A stretch of 15,374 nt of DNA from JAFGED01 sp964551295 (lineage in GTDB: Bacteria; Chloroflexota; Anaerolineae; B4-G1). Positions 7,901 through 15,007 of the stretch are shown here, piece after piece. The stretch lies in the NCBI GenBank assembly GCA_964551295.1, contig CAZKDJ010000092.1, positions 1 to 15,374 on the forward strand, given 5' to 3'. The first letter of the stretch is position 1. Each line of letters opens with the position of its first letter. A program made the position numbers and the translations under genes. The notes below the pieces were generated by a model that was not told the DNA's origin, did not search any database, and saw only the letters and a program-made list of their open reading frames with translations.

Positions 7901-8703
7901 TTGACCTGCTCCTGCAGCGTGCCGGGCGGCTGCATCGCCATGTACGTCAACGTCCCTCTGCTCACGCCGACGGGCCGGTGTTGTGGATCAATGCACCCAA
8001 GCGGGATAATGGTGATCTGAACTTGAGCGTAGACACCGCTATCTATGCTGAATACTTTTTGCGACAGACCTGGAACACCCTGCAAAGCTGTGAAAACGGT
8101 GTATTGCGTCTCCCCCACGATTGCCGTCCGCTCGTAGAAGCTGTTTACAACCCCCTAGCTCCGGCAATTCACGATGCCCTAGCGACAGCCTGGACCAACT
8201 TGCAGCGAAAACAAGCCGATGCCATAAAAAAGGCCAATGAGAGGCTGATACCCGAGCCGGCGGCGGGTAGAGCTTTTTGTCGTCGTATCGCTCGCCTTAC
8301 CTTCGATGAGGATGAAACCGGTGCGACTTGGGTCGTTGCCCAGACGCGCCTGGGACGGGAAAGCGTCACCCTGGTTCTTCTGGAAAGGTTGGACGATGCC
8401 ACCGTGCGCCTCTATCCTGGTGATGAAACAGTGACCTTGAACCGCGCTATCACACCCGCGATGCAACGACGTTTGCTGCGCCGCCATCTGCGCGTCAGCC
8501 GCCCTGAGATCGTAAAAGCCATCAAACTACAAGGTGATCTGTCGACGCTCTTTCCCCGCTCCTCAAGGCTCAAAGGTTACTATCCCATATGGCTAGAAAA
8601 CGGGCAAGCGACCTTCAAGTCTGGTGGCAAAGGTGAAATTGTGGTCACGCTGGATCGTGACCTGGGATTGGTTATCAAGCCACGGCCAGCCAAGGGCAGT
8701 TAG
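4996..8703 (+). CDS. cas3: wHTH-WYL-WCX regulator fused to Cas3 (HD nuclease-helicase), type I-E
   Basis: One uninterrupted frame of 1235 residues. Residues 8-66 are a winged HTH (GLTEQEIAGMLNFGRRAVNNYLH). Residues 140-220 are a WYL domain (RKVAITYRPLKGK, then SPYLLEPSAIGYATYAIGYS and RTYKLQRIQKAVLT), with the namesake tripeptide altered to TYA at 188-190. Residues 240-322 resemble the WCX extension. Cas3 then follows. The HD nuclease part has His359 in FHMLDVGYTA, HDIGK with His405-Asp406, His442-443, and GGHHG with His475-476. The helicase has Walker A APTGEGKT (627-634), DEVH (761-764), SAT (792-794) and motif VI QRAGRLHRH (974-982). The C-terminal domain runs to 1235. All catalytic motifs are intact, so it should degrade target DNA recruited by Cascade. 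E. coli Cas3 has about 890 residues; the extra ~330 are the regulator. The ATG at 4996 is preferred over a GTG at 4972 because a purine-rich GGGGGAAGAGAG directly precedes it. It heads the cas operon. Confidence 0.93.
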   Translation: MPKTDGETKQKRIELVYRLLERHPNGLTEQEIAGMLNFGRRAVNNYLHDLFALGKVDKDGRVWYALSYHVDRLRRIELSPEEAMTLYLATRLLVKQHDKRNESAETALNKLAEALTGDLKVGHEIYQATLELAQRPGDVGYSRVFRTMMQGYLYRRKVAITYRPLKGKPFETEFSPYLLEPSAIGYATYAIGYSSIVDDLRTYKLQRIQKAVLTREEYTVPPDFPGLDYLRSAWSIISGEELVAVKLRFSPRVTERVRESRWHPSQMIEDDPDNPAGCVWTAQIADVKDFVPWLRSWGSDVEVLKPDGLREELMGEAQCLAKVYGVVENHPDLAVGRLLRCWGKTARDDDAVFHPALFHMLDVGYTARVLLSDLASPRWRRMLARALGVDATTLADWLPYIVAMHDIGKLTAAFQSQNPVQYARLKAEDFPFDNWQADLSLHHTVFGQACIQHEKILSPSSDTWGDLWQNMVGGHHGVFGSRRTIKTAQARLEEYEPPFWKDLRILASQLLRQCLLTGSIPKGAPPNLAIATIALTGFAILCDWLGSDEKAFQPAANFSLSTYCSVSANRARRASKAAGFFQVTRSTIFPSFSDLFPDKRPPRPLQSAVDDIPQAVLNGPALVIIEAPTGEGKTEAALAIAHRLAQISGMDALYYALPTTATSNQMFKRVREHLDARLHLPGDVQLIHGQAHLQGDDLEATPLKNGKGANSDMVAWFASKKRALLAPFGVGTVDQVELAALNVKHVALRLVGLAGKVVIFDEVHAYDTYMTTIVARLLEWLAALDTSVIILSATLPQAQRAALADAYGASLPTDNASTEAYPSLWVLPRDGEPYQAAPDAYQPERPLTIQYLHLADDAPEVKARWLLGKVHDGGCACWITNTVARAQDIYDILQHVPETQDIDLSLLHARFPLEEREDRERQLAAKYGPPSGDGRHDFRPSRGIVIGTQVLEQSLDLDFDVMVSDLAPIDLLLQRAGRLHRHVRQRPSAHADGPVLWINAPKRDNGDLNLSVDTAIYAEYFLRQTWNTLQSCENGVLRLPHDCRPLVEAVYNPLAPAIHDALATAWTNLQRKQADAIKKANERLIPEPAAGRAFCRRIARLTFDEDETGATWVVAQTRLGRESVTLVLLERLDDATVRLYPGDETVTLNRAITPAMQRRLLRRHLRVSRPEIVKAIKLQGDLSTLFPRSSRLKGYYPIWLENGQATFKSGGKGEIVVTLDRDLGLVIKPRPAKGS

Positions 8704-8796
8704 TTTTTTCGATGTTTCGATACGCAAGAAAGGAGGCACGGCGGAAAGGAAGTAGGCTCTGGACAAATGTAGAATGTCAGGTACACGGAGGTAAGC

Positions 8797-10356
8797 ATGA
8801 AACCAATTTTCAATCTATGGACCGAACCCTGGATCACGGTTGAACGACGCGATGGTGCTCGCGTGCATCTGAGCATAGAACAAACATTGCTCGACGCACA
8901 CGATCTGCTGGCCCTCTACGAGCCCTCACCTCTCGTCGTCGTTGGCATTCACCGCCTGCTCACTGCCATCTTGCAGGATGCATTCAACCCGCAGAACGAA
9001 GACGACCTGGCCGACTTGTGGGCTGCCGGTGCTGGACGCTTCCCGGAACAGGCTGTCCGCGGTTTTGGCGCGCAGTACGCTCATCGGTTCGATCTATTCT
9101 CGGAAGACGTGCCCTTTCTGCAAAGCGCGGATTTGCCGTTGCAACCGGAAAAGAGGGACAAACGTTGGGAAATCGCCATTCTGTTCTTTGAACTCCCCAC
9201 CAGCACTTTTGTGGCACACTATCGGCATGGCATTTCCAGCGATCACGTCTTTTGCCCGATCTGCGCCGCGCGCGGGCTGCTGACCATACCGCCCTTTGCC
9301 ACCTCTGGCGGCGCGGGCATCAAGCCCTCTATCAACGGCGTGCCCCCTATCTACATTCTGCCCGGCGGTGCGACGCTCTTTGAACGATTGTGGGCCTCCC
9401 TGATGCTGCCGGAATTCCAGCCTTCAGCGGCCTCCACCACGGAAGACGCTGTCTGGTGGCGGCACGCACCCGTGGTAGGGTACAAGGACGAGGTACACGA
9501 GGTCAGCTATTTGCATAGCCTGACCTTTCCCGCGCGGCGCGTGCGCCTGCACCCGGAGCGAATAGATACACCGTGCACTCGCTGTGGAGCAGCGAGCGAC
9601 TGGGGCGTGCGCACGATGGTCTACCAGATGGGCGAAAGCCGCCCCAAAGACGCGCCCTTTTGGCAGGATCCCTTTGCTGCCTATCGCGTGCGCGGTGACG
9701 CCCCCACGCCCATTCGTCCACAGGAAGGCAAAGCCCTGTGGCGCGAGTTTGCGACCCTGTTCTTGCCAATGACTAGAGAAGAAGGGCAAAAAGAACACAC
9801 CCTTCCCCCAAGCGTGCTCTACCAGCGCGGCGAGCTAGCCGCCGGCGGCATCGGCCCGGATTATGGCTTGTTCCCGGTGCGTTGTGTAGGCCTGCGCACC
9901 GAGAAGGCCAAGATATTCGAGTGGCTGGATGCAGGCTTTGACGTGCCCGCGTCGCTGCTCCACGACATCAACGGCAGTGACGAGGTCCGGCGGGGTATCG
10001 ACCTGGCCAGCGAGTGCGCCCGCTCCATCACCAGGACGTTTCGCCAGAGCTTTGGTCGGGCAGGGACCGAACATCACGCAAACGTCAAGAACCGCATGGT
10101 GGATGCCTATTGGTCCGCGTTGGCCGGCCCTTTCCGTACCTTTGTCAATGGTGCCGCCGCGCGCGAAACTCGCAAAGCGGCCCGTGTGGAGTGGATAGAG
10201 CGCGCTGTTGCTGAAGGCAAAACCGCCTTCAGCGCCGCCGCCGAATCGGTCGGCGATAGCGCTATTGCTCTGCGCCAACGGGCAGAGGGGCTGGACCTTT
10301 GTCGTAAGTTCTTGAACATCATACGGAAAAAAGCCCTAGGGGACCAGAATGAGTGA
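8797..10356 (+). CDS. cas8e: Cascade large subunit Cas8e (Cse1/CasA)
   Basis: This 519-residue protein matches the Cas8e size. The N-terminus FNLWTEPWITV is the family hallmark, followed by 'LLDAHDLLALYEPSPLVVVGIHRLL'. In Cascade this subunit recognises the PAM, helps open target DNA and docks Cas3. A central pair CPIC (153-156) and CTRC (260-263) could bind zinc; the block 'PPFATSGGAGIKPSINGVPPIY' between them is also typical. The C-terminal third is a helical bundle as in the known family. GGAGG at 8787-8791 supports the ATG at 8797. A 93-base gap separates it from cas3, in which I see no convincing promoter or terminator, so co-transcription is likely. Its stop is followed after 38 bases by cse2. 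Confidence 0.93.
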   Translation: MKPIFNLWTEPWITVERRDGARVHLSIEQTLLDAHDLLALYEPSPLVVVGIHRLLTAILQDAFNPQNEDDLADLWAAGAGRFPEQAVRGFGAQYAHRFDLFSEDVPFLQSADLPLQPEKRDKRWEIAILFFELPTSTFVAHYRHGISSDHVFCPICAARGLLTIPPFATSGGAGIKPSINGVPPIYILPGGATLFERLWASLMLPEFQPSAASTTEDAVWWRHAPVVGYKDEVHEVSYLHSLTFPARRVRLHPERIDTPCTRCGAASDWGVRTMVYQMGESRPKDAPFWQDPFAAYRVRGDAPTPIRPQEGKALWREFATLFLPMTREEGQKEHTLPPSVLYQRGELAAGGIGPDYGLFPVRCVGLRTEKAKIFEWLDAGFDVPASLLHDINGSDEVRRGIDLASECARSITRTFRQSFGRAGTEHHANVKNRMVDAYWSALAGPFRTFVNGAAARETRKAARVEWIERAVAEGKTAFSAAAESVGDSAIALRQRAEGLDLCRKFLNIIRKKALGDQNE

Positions 10357-10394
10357 ATCACTTGTACCATCCAGTCTTGGAAAAGGAGTACATT

Positions 10395-10892
10395 ATGACT
10401 CAAGTCACACTGAATTCACAAATCGTCGAATTTGCCGAAAGCTTGTCCAAACTCGACGCGGGTGAAAAGGCCCGCCTGAAGCGCAATGCCGGTCGCACTC
10501 TGGCCCAATCGCGCCGCGTGATGGGGCTCTTTTTCAGCAAACTGTTGCCCTATGGCGTGCCCGGCTACCAGGAGGAAGTGTATTTCCTCGTCGCCACGCT
10601 TTACCCTCTGGCAGATAACGGCGGTACGGGTAGTCTGGGCGCATCTCTGCGCCGGGCCAAGGATCACGATAGTCTCGACCGCCGCGTCGAAATCCTGCTG
10701 GACGCCGACGATGCGCACCTGCCCTTCCGCTTGCGCCAGGCTGTGCGCTTTCTCTATAGCAAACGCCAGCCCGTCAATTGGCCATTGCTCTTGCGTCACT
10801 TGCTCGCCTGGAACAGTGAAAAACGCTGGGTTCAGGAACAATGGGCTCGCGACTATTTTGTCGGGCCAAAAGATGAGCAGAACAACTCGTAA
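10395..10892 (+). CDS. cse2: Cascade small subunit Cse2 (CasB, Cas11)
   Basis: This 165-residue all-helical protein has the usual Cse2 size. The recognisable block is 'LGASLRRAKDHDSLDRRVEILLDADDAHLPFRLRQAVRFL' followed by 'PVNWPLLLRHLLAWNSEKRWVQEQWARDYF', which corresponds to the conserved C-terminal helices (W..LL.DL..W...Q..WA..Y). Two copies form the belly of type I-E Cascade and stabilise the R-loop through basic patches, here KARLKRNAGR near the N-terminus. An AAGGAG at 10383-10388 points to the ATG at 10395; the in-frame GTG at 10353 overlaps the cas8e stop and would add 14 untypical residues. It is followed by cas7e after 39 bases. Confidence 0.9.
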   Translation: MTQVTLNSQIVEFAESLSKLDAGEKARLKRNAGRTLAQSRRVMGLFFSKLLPYGVPGYQEEVYFLVATLYPLADNGGTGSLGASLRRAKDHDSLDRRVEILLDADDAHLPFRLRQAVRFLYSKRQPVNWPLLLRHLLAWNSEKRWVQEQWARDYFVGPKDEQNNS

Positions 10893-10931
10893 ACCCGTTT
10901 CAAAGATCATACTAACAAGGAGACGAAAACC

Positions 10932-12059
10932 ATGTTGATCCAGATTCATATTCTACAGAACTATGCTCCATCCAACCTGAACCGGGACGATACCGGTTCA
11001 CCCAAGACGACGTACTTTGGCGGCGTACAGCGCGGGCGCATCTCCAGCCAGTGCCTCAAGCGCAGTATCCGGCTTTCGGAGACCTTTAAGGATGCTTTCG
11101 AGGAAAACGGTCTGCTCGCCAGACGCACCAAACGCCTGCCCGACCTCGTCGAGACCGCGCTCAACGAAATGCAAATAGATGCAGAGACCGTCGCCGCCAT
11201 CGTGCAGCGCGTGCCCGAAATCGGCGCCGAGTCTGGCCGCGGCGCGGGCAAGGCGAAAGAAGGCGAACCACTCAGGACTCGCCAACTCATCTTTGTTGGA
11301 CAGAACGAAGTCAAGCCGATGGCGGAAAAGTTGCTTGCGCTGTATCAAGAACGAGGCGCAAAAGCCTGGGAAAAACTGGGAATTCCAGGCATCACGAACG
11401 CCTTGGGCAAAAGCGCCCCCCGGTCGGTAGACGTGGCGATGTTCGGGCGGATGACCACCTCGGCCGCTTTTGAGGATGTGCAGGCCGCCGTACAGGTGGC
11501 GCATGCACTCTCTGTCAACGCGGTGGAGCAGGAATTTGACTATTTTACCGCCGTGGACGACCTTCAGCCGGACGAAGAAGCGGGCGCGGAGATGATCGGC
11601 GACGTGGAATATAACAGCTCCACCTACTACAAATACATCAACATCCATTGGGAAGGCCTGGTCAAAAACTTGGGGGGCGACCAAGACGTCGCCCGTAAGG
11701 CCGTGTCGGCCTTGCTCGAGGCGGCCGCCACCGCGCAGCCTTCTGGCAAGCAAAACACCTTTGCCGCCCACAACCTGCCCGATCTCGTCCTGGTAGAGGT
11801 GCGGGAGAAAAACTTGCCCGTCAGCTACGCCAACGCCTTTATCGAACCGGCCCGCCAGGATTTCAAACGTACGCTGATGGATGATGCCGTCGCCAAGTTG
11901 AGTGACTATATCGCTCGCACTGGCGCAACCTATGACCTGGCTGCCATAGACCGGCGCGCGTTGATCGCTGTGCGGGACTATACCTTGCCGGAGGCCGAGA
12001 CGACTCCCTCCCTCTCCAAATTGCAAGAGTGGCTGGCAGCGCAGTTGCCGGAGGCGTGA
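10932..12059 (+). CDS. cas7e: Cascade backbone subunit Cas7e (Cse4/CasC)
   Basis: This 375-residue protein begins with the highly conserved Cas7e N-terminus: 'IHILQNYAPSNLNRDDTGSP', then 'KTTYFGGVQRGRISSQCLKRS'. Six copies coat the crRNA in type I-E complexes. Further family blocks are 'DVAMFGRMTTS', 'NAVEQEFDYFTAVDDLQPDEEAGAEM', 'YNSSTYYKYINIHWEGL', and 'AAHNLPDLVLVEVREKNLPVSYANAFIEP'. AAGGAG at 10917-10922 precedes the ATG. Its stop (12057-12059) is one base before the cas5e ATG, showing tight coupling. Nothing looks damaged. Confidence 0.96.
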   Translation: MLIQIHILQNYAPSNLNRDDTGSPKTTYFGGVQRGRISSQCLKRSIRLSETFKDAFEENGLLARRTKRLPDLVETALNEMQIDAETVAAIVQRVPEIGAESGRGAGKAKEGEPLRTRQLIFVGQNEVKPMAEKLLALYQERGAKAWEKLGIPGITNALGKSAPRSVDVAMFGRMTTSAAFEDVQAAVQVAHALSVNAVEQEFDYFTAVDDLQPDEEAGAEMIGDVEYNSSTYYKYINIHWEGLVKNLGGDQDVARKAVSALLEAAATAQPSGKQNTFAAHNLPDLVLVEVREKNLPVSYANAFIEPARQDFKRTLMDDAVAKLSDYIARTGATYDLAAIDRRALIAVRDYTLPEAETTPSLSKLQEWLAAQLPEA

Positions 12060-12060
12060 G

Positions 12061-12756
12061 ATGGCAGCCAATACGCTTTTTTTACGCTTGGAAGGCCCTC
12101 TACAATCCTGGGGGGAGCGCGCCCGGTGGAGCGTGCGTGACACCGCGCCTGAACCGACCAAATCTGGCATCGTGGGGTTGTTAGGCTGCGCGTTGGGTAT
12201 CAACGATGACGCCAGTTTGCGTGAACTCTCTGAGCATTTGCGTATGGGCGTGCGTTGCGACAGTCCTGGCACGTTTCTGGTGGACTATCACACCGTGGGT
12301 GGCGGCTACGACGAGTCAGTCCTGCTCACCGCCCAGGGTAAACTTAAATACAGTAGTGGTCGTCCGCACACTGAGCAAACCTGGCGGCATTACCTGTGCG
12401 ATGCTGCCTTTCTGGTTGCCCTGCAAGGCTCACCGGACCTTATCACACGGTTAGCAAAAGCCATACAAGCTCCCCACTGGCCCATCTACCTGGGACGTAA
12501 ATCATGTGTCCCCACACGCCCACCGTTCGACGGGACGGGCGTGTTTGCAGATCTGCAGAGTGCCCTGGAAAAGTGGAAGCCAATCAAAGAAGCCGTGCGT
12601 GCCGTGCTAGAATGTGCTTCCACCGCCGACGGCGCAACTCGCCGCCGCGACGAACTCACCTCGCGCACACTGCGCACTTTTGCACCGCGCTACACACGCG
12701 ACGTGTGGCTTCTGTCCACGCACATAGGAGGTGCCCCATGTACCTCTCCCGACTGA
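12061..12756 (+). CDS. cas5e: Cascade subunit Cas5e (CasD)
   Basis: This 231-residue RAMP protein has the Cas5 N-terminus 'TLFLRLEGPLQSWGERARWSVRDTAPEPTKSGIVGLLGCALG', including the family-defining PLQSWG and PTKSGIVGLL blocks. Later blocks are 'VDYHTVGGGY', 'YLCDAAFLVAL' and 'PHWPIYLGRKSCVPTRPP'. It binds the 5' handle of the crRNA and caps the Cas7 backbone. GGAGG at 12050-12054, inside the end of cas7e, serves its ATG at 12061. The 3' end overlaps cas6e by 19 bases, another sign of translational coupling. Confidence 0.95.
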   Translation: MAANTLFLRLEGPLQSWGERARWSVRDTAPEPTKSGIVGLLGCALGINDDASLRELSEHLRMGVRCDSPGTFLVDYHTVGGGYDESVLLTAQGKLKYSSGRPHTEQTWRHYLCDAAFLVALQGSPDLITRLAKAIQAPHWPIYLGRKSCVPTRPPFDGTGVFADLQSALEKWKPIKEAVRAVLECASTADGATRRRDELTSRTLRTFAPRYTRDVWLLSTHIGGAPCTSPD

Positions 12757-13382
12757 TCCTCAACCCACGAAATCGCCGCGTGCAGCGAGAGATCGCCAAG
12801 CCATATCAGATGCACAGGTCTTTGATGCGCAGTTTCCCCGATACCATAGACCGCGAGCGAGACCGCGTCTTGTTTCGCGTCGATACCGACTCACGCACCG
12901 GTGTGTCCACCATCTTGCTCCAATCTACCCTTGAGCCTGGATGGGGCTGGATCGAGGATAAGGGCGCCCGCGGCTACCTGCTCCAACCGCCAGAGGCTAA
13001 ATCCTTCGATCTGCGTCTTACGCCAAGGCAAGTGCTCGCCTTTTGCCTGCTCGCCAATCCCACCGTCAAGCGCCGGTTTGAGGATGGCGCGCATAAGCGG
13101 GTTGGTCTCTATCGAGAAGAAGAACAGATCGCATGGCTGAAGCGCAAGGGGGAGCAAGGCGGCTTTCACGTGCTCTCTGTCCGCATTAGCGGTAGGGATA
13201 CCATCCATAGCACGATCCACCGCGATGACGCGACTCACAAGCTTAAACTGCTGGCTGTTCAGTTTGATGGTCTGCTTCAGGTGGTCGATCCAGATCGGCT
13301 GCGAGAGACGGTCAAACGTGGTATTGGTAGCGGCAAAGGATTGGGCTTTGGCCTGCTCTCCCTGGCCCGCCCATCGACGTAA
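12738..13382 (+). CDS. cas6e: crRNA-processing endoribonuclease Cas6e (Cse3/CasE)
   Basis: This 214-residue protein cuts the CRISPR transcript within each repeat and stays bound to the 3' hairpin. The N-terminus 'MYLSRLILNPRNRRVQREIA' and 'PYQMHRSLMRSFP' are typical; His26 and Tyr23 fall at the positions known to matter in the Thermus Cas6e. The C-terminal glycine-rich loop GIGSGKGLGFGLLSL (195-209) is the RAMP signature. GGAGG at 12727-12731 supports the ATG at 12738, and the longer in-frame reading back to 12504 is inside cas5e. Its partner is probably the hairpin CCCCAC/GTGGGG in the array repeats at the end of the window. Confidence 0.94.
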   Translation: MYLSRLILNPRNRRVQREIAKPYQMHRSLMRSFPDTIDRERDRVLFRVDTDSRTGVSTILLQSTLEPGWGWIEDKGARGYLLQPPEAKSFDLRLTPRQVLAFCLLANPTVKRRFEDGAHKRVGLYREEEQIAWLKRKGEQGGFHVLSVRISGRDTIHSTIHRDDATHKLKLLAVQFDGLLQVVDPDRLRETVKRGIGSGKGLGFGLLSLARPST

Positions 13383-13406
13383 ATCCGTACACACAAATTC
13401 ATCTAT

Positions 13407-13425
13407 TCGCTGACTCGCTGATTCG
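13407..13425 (+). repeat. Short direct repeat in the cas6e-cas1 gap
   Basis: TCGCTGA occurs at 13407-13413 and again at 13415-13421, followed by TTCG. It lies in the 90-base gap between cas6e and cas1, which otherwise shows no clear promoter or terminator. It may be a remnant of a dispersed intergenic repeat; two copies are little evidence. Confidence 0.35.
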
Positions 13426-13472
13426 TGCAGACCCGGGTTTGCACCTTAACAACTCAATATGGAGGTTGTAAG

Positions 13473-14681
13473 ATGCGTGACCTACACGAGTTACCCAAAC
13501 TGCGCGATAGTTTATCCTATCTCTACCTGGAACACTGTCGTATCGAGCAAAAGCACAAGGCTGTCGAGTTCGTAGATCAAGAAGGCCGGGCGATGATTCC
13601 TGCGGCGGCACTGTCGGTGCTGATGTTGGGCCCCGGCACGTCCGTCACTCACGCCGCTATAAAGTCCCTGGCCGATAACGGCTGCCTGGTCGTCTGGGTC
13701 GGAGAGGACGGCACCCGCTGCTACGCCCAGGGCGGCGGCGAGACCCGCCGCGCCTATCACCTGCTCCAACAGGCTGAGCTGGTCGGTGATCCTGAAAAGC
13801 GCCTCCAAGTGGTCAAACGCATGTACCAGCGCCGCTTTGGCGATAAACTGGCCCCGGGCCTGAGCCTGGAGCAGGTGCGGGGCCTGGAGGGCCAGCGCGT
13901 GCGCCAGGCCTATGCCCGCGCCGGTGCCGAATACGGCGTGCCGTGGCACGGCCGGCGTTACGATCGCAGCAACTGGAACAGCGGCGATCCGATCAACCGT
14001 GCTCTCTCAGCGGCTAATGCCCTACTCAATGGGCTATGCCACGCTGGCATCGTCTCCGGTGGTTATTCGCCTGCATTGGGCTTTATCCACACCGGCAAGC
14101 AGCTCTCCTTTGTCTATGACATCGCCGACCTGTACAAAGCCGAGATCACCATCCCGCTGGCCTTTCGCACCGTGGCCGAGTCGACCGACAAGCTGCATAG
14201 CCGCGTTCGACTGGGCTGCCGGGAGGCGTTCAAGGAGCATCGCCTGCTCAAGCGCATCCTGCCGGATATCGACAACTTGCTGGATCTTTCGGCGGAGGTG
14301 CTCCTGGCCGGGCAAGAGGCCGACAGCGATCCGGCTCGCCCTGAACCCCTATGGACGCCGCCGGATCGCGTGGCCTGGGAGGTCGACCTTGCTGACGATG
14401 CGGAAGAGCAAGACGAGGCGCGCCGGCGACGTCGTCAGCGCGCCAGAGATGGGCTAAGCAATGACTGGATGGTATATCCACGTGCGCCCGGCGTGTGGCA
14501 CGTCGTCACTCGACCCAATAGCCCGGGTTACACCATCCGCCAGATCGGGGGGGGGTGGCAGTGTGATTGCCCCGATTTTGCCAGAAACGGGTTGGGGATG
14601 TGCAAACATACGGCAGCGGTCGAACTGATACAGGGAAACGAGAATTCGAGCGAGGTGTGTGATGGTGGTGATGATTCTTGA
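13473..14681 (+). CDS. cas1: Cas1e integrase with C-terminal SWIM zinc-finger extension
   Basis: 402 residues against about 305 for E. coli Cas1. Residues 1-300 are a complete type I-E Cas1: 'SYLYLEHCRIEQKHKAVEF', the active-site Glu139 in GLEGQRVR, 'YGVPWHGRRYDRSNWNSGDPI', then His206 in GFIHTGKQLSFVYDIADLYK with Asp216 and Asp219. With Cas2 it captures prespacers and inserts them at the leader end of the array. A charged linker (acidic then RRRRRQRAR, 305-325) leads to a SWIM domain: 'GYTIRQIGGGWQCDCPDF' then GMCKHTAAVEL, with CxC at 364/366 and CxH at 377/379. SWIM fingers bind DNA or proteins. The GGAGG at 13461-13465 fixes the ATG at 13473. A run of nine G (14547-14555) codes for the Gly triplet before W362, but the SWIM pattern is in frame on both sides. 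Its end overlaps cas2 by 20 bases. Confidence 0.93.
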   Translation: MRDLHELPKLRDSLSYLYLEHCRIEQKHKAVEFVDQEGRAMIPAAALSVLMLGPGTSVTHAAIKSLADNGCLVVWVGEDGTRCYAQGGGETRRAYHLLQQAELVGDPEKRLQVVKRMYQRRFGDKLAPGLSLEQVRGLEGQRVRQAYARAGAEYGVPWHGRRYDRSNWNSGDPINRALSAANALLNGLCHAGIVSGGYSPALGFIHTGKQLSFVYDIADLYKAEITIPLAFRTVAESTDKLHSRVRLGCREAFKEHRLLKRILPDIDNLLDLSAEVLLAGQEADSDPARPEPLWTPPDRVAWEVDLADDAEEQDEARRRRRQRARDGLSNDWMVYPRAPGVWHVVTRPNSPGYTIRQIGGGWQCDCPDFARNGLGMCKHTAAVELIQGNENSSEVCDGGDDS

Positions 14682-14952
14682 AAAAGTGACGACGTCGCTA
14701 CGGGGTGAGCTGACTCGTTGGTTGATCGAACCTCATCCCGGTGTTTTCATGGGTCACGTCAATGCCATGGTGCGCGACCGGCTGTGGGACAAGTGCTGCG
14801 AGGCCAGGCGGACCGGCGGTGTTATCCAGGCATGGTCGACCAACACCGAGCAGCGGTTTCAGATCCGCATGGCCGGCGAAACCAAGCGAGACGTGGTGGA
14901 GTTAGAAGGATTACAGTTGATCCGGGTGCCTTTTGCAGGGAACGGCGAGTGA
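14662..14952 (+). CDS. cas2: CRISPR adaptation protein Cas2e
   Basis: This 96-residue ferredoxin-like protein aligns well with E. coli Cas2: 'VVMILEKVTTSLRGELTRWL', 'IEPHPGVFMGHVNAMVRDRLW', 'VIQAWSTNTEQRFQI' and 'DVVELEGLQLIRVPF'. It dimerises and bridges two Cas1 dimers in the integration complex. The start could be the GTG at 14659 or the ATG at 14662; the ATG is preferred, with GAGG at 14652-14655 as ribosome binding site. It begins inside the last codons of cas1, so the two are translationally coupled. The leader and CRISPR array follow directly. Confidence 0.94.
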   Translation: MVVMILEKVTTSLRGELTRWLIEPHPGVFMGHVNAMVRDRLWDKCCEARRTGGVIQAWSTNTEQRFQIRMAGETKRDVVELEGLQLIRVPFAGNGE

Positions 14953-15007
14953 CCCAATGCAAGCCAAATTGAGTTCGAAGCGAAAAATCACAAGGAGGAT
15001 TTTTAGT
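14953..15007 (+). promoter_or_regulatory. CRISPR leader (short)
   Basis: Only 55 bases separate the cas2 stop from the first repeat. The stretch is A-rich (GCGAAAAATCACAAGGAGG, then TTTTTAG). A TTGAGT at 14969-14974 could be a -35, but no convincing -10 lies at the right distance. The leader function is inferred from position between cas2 and the array in the repeat orientation known for type I-E. Confidence 0.6.

Noticed and set aside
8690..8712. T-run after the cas3 stop as a terminator
   Set aside because: No stable stem precedes the T-run, and cas genes continue in the same direction.
8704..8796. Gap between cas3 and cas8e as a possible promoter or toxin-guide (CreTA-like) module
   Set aside because: No repeat-like sequence, no convincing -35/-10 pair (TAGAAT at 8770 has no partner) and no small frame with good start; it only provides the ribosome binding site for cas8e.
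10994..11003. CGGTTCACCC in cas7e, the exact complement of the last ten bases of the CRISPR repeat (a possible anti-repeat)
   Set aside because: It encodes part of the conserved Cas7 TGSP block, so the codons explain it. The match is too short and lacks a transcript context like a tracrRNA.
10998..12272. 424-codon minus-strand open frame opposite cas7e and cas5e
   Set aside because: It has no recognisable motifs and lies wholly antisense to two well-supported cas genes.
13383..13472. cas6e-cas1 gap as a CreTA-like or promoter element
   Set aside because: No repeat remnant resembling the CRISPR repeat and no clear promoter pair; only a ribosome binding site and a short direct repeat were seen.
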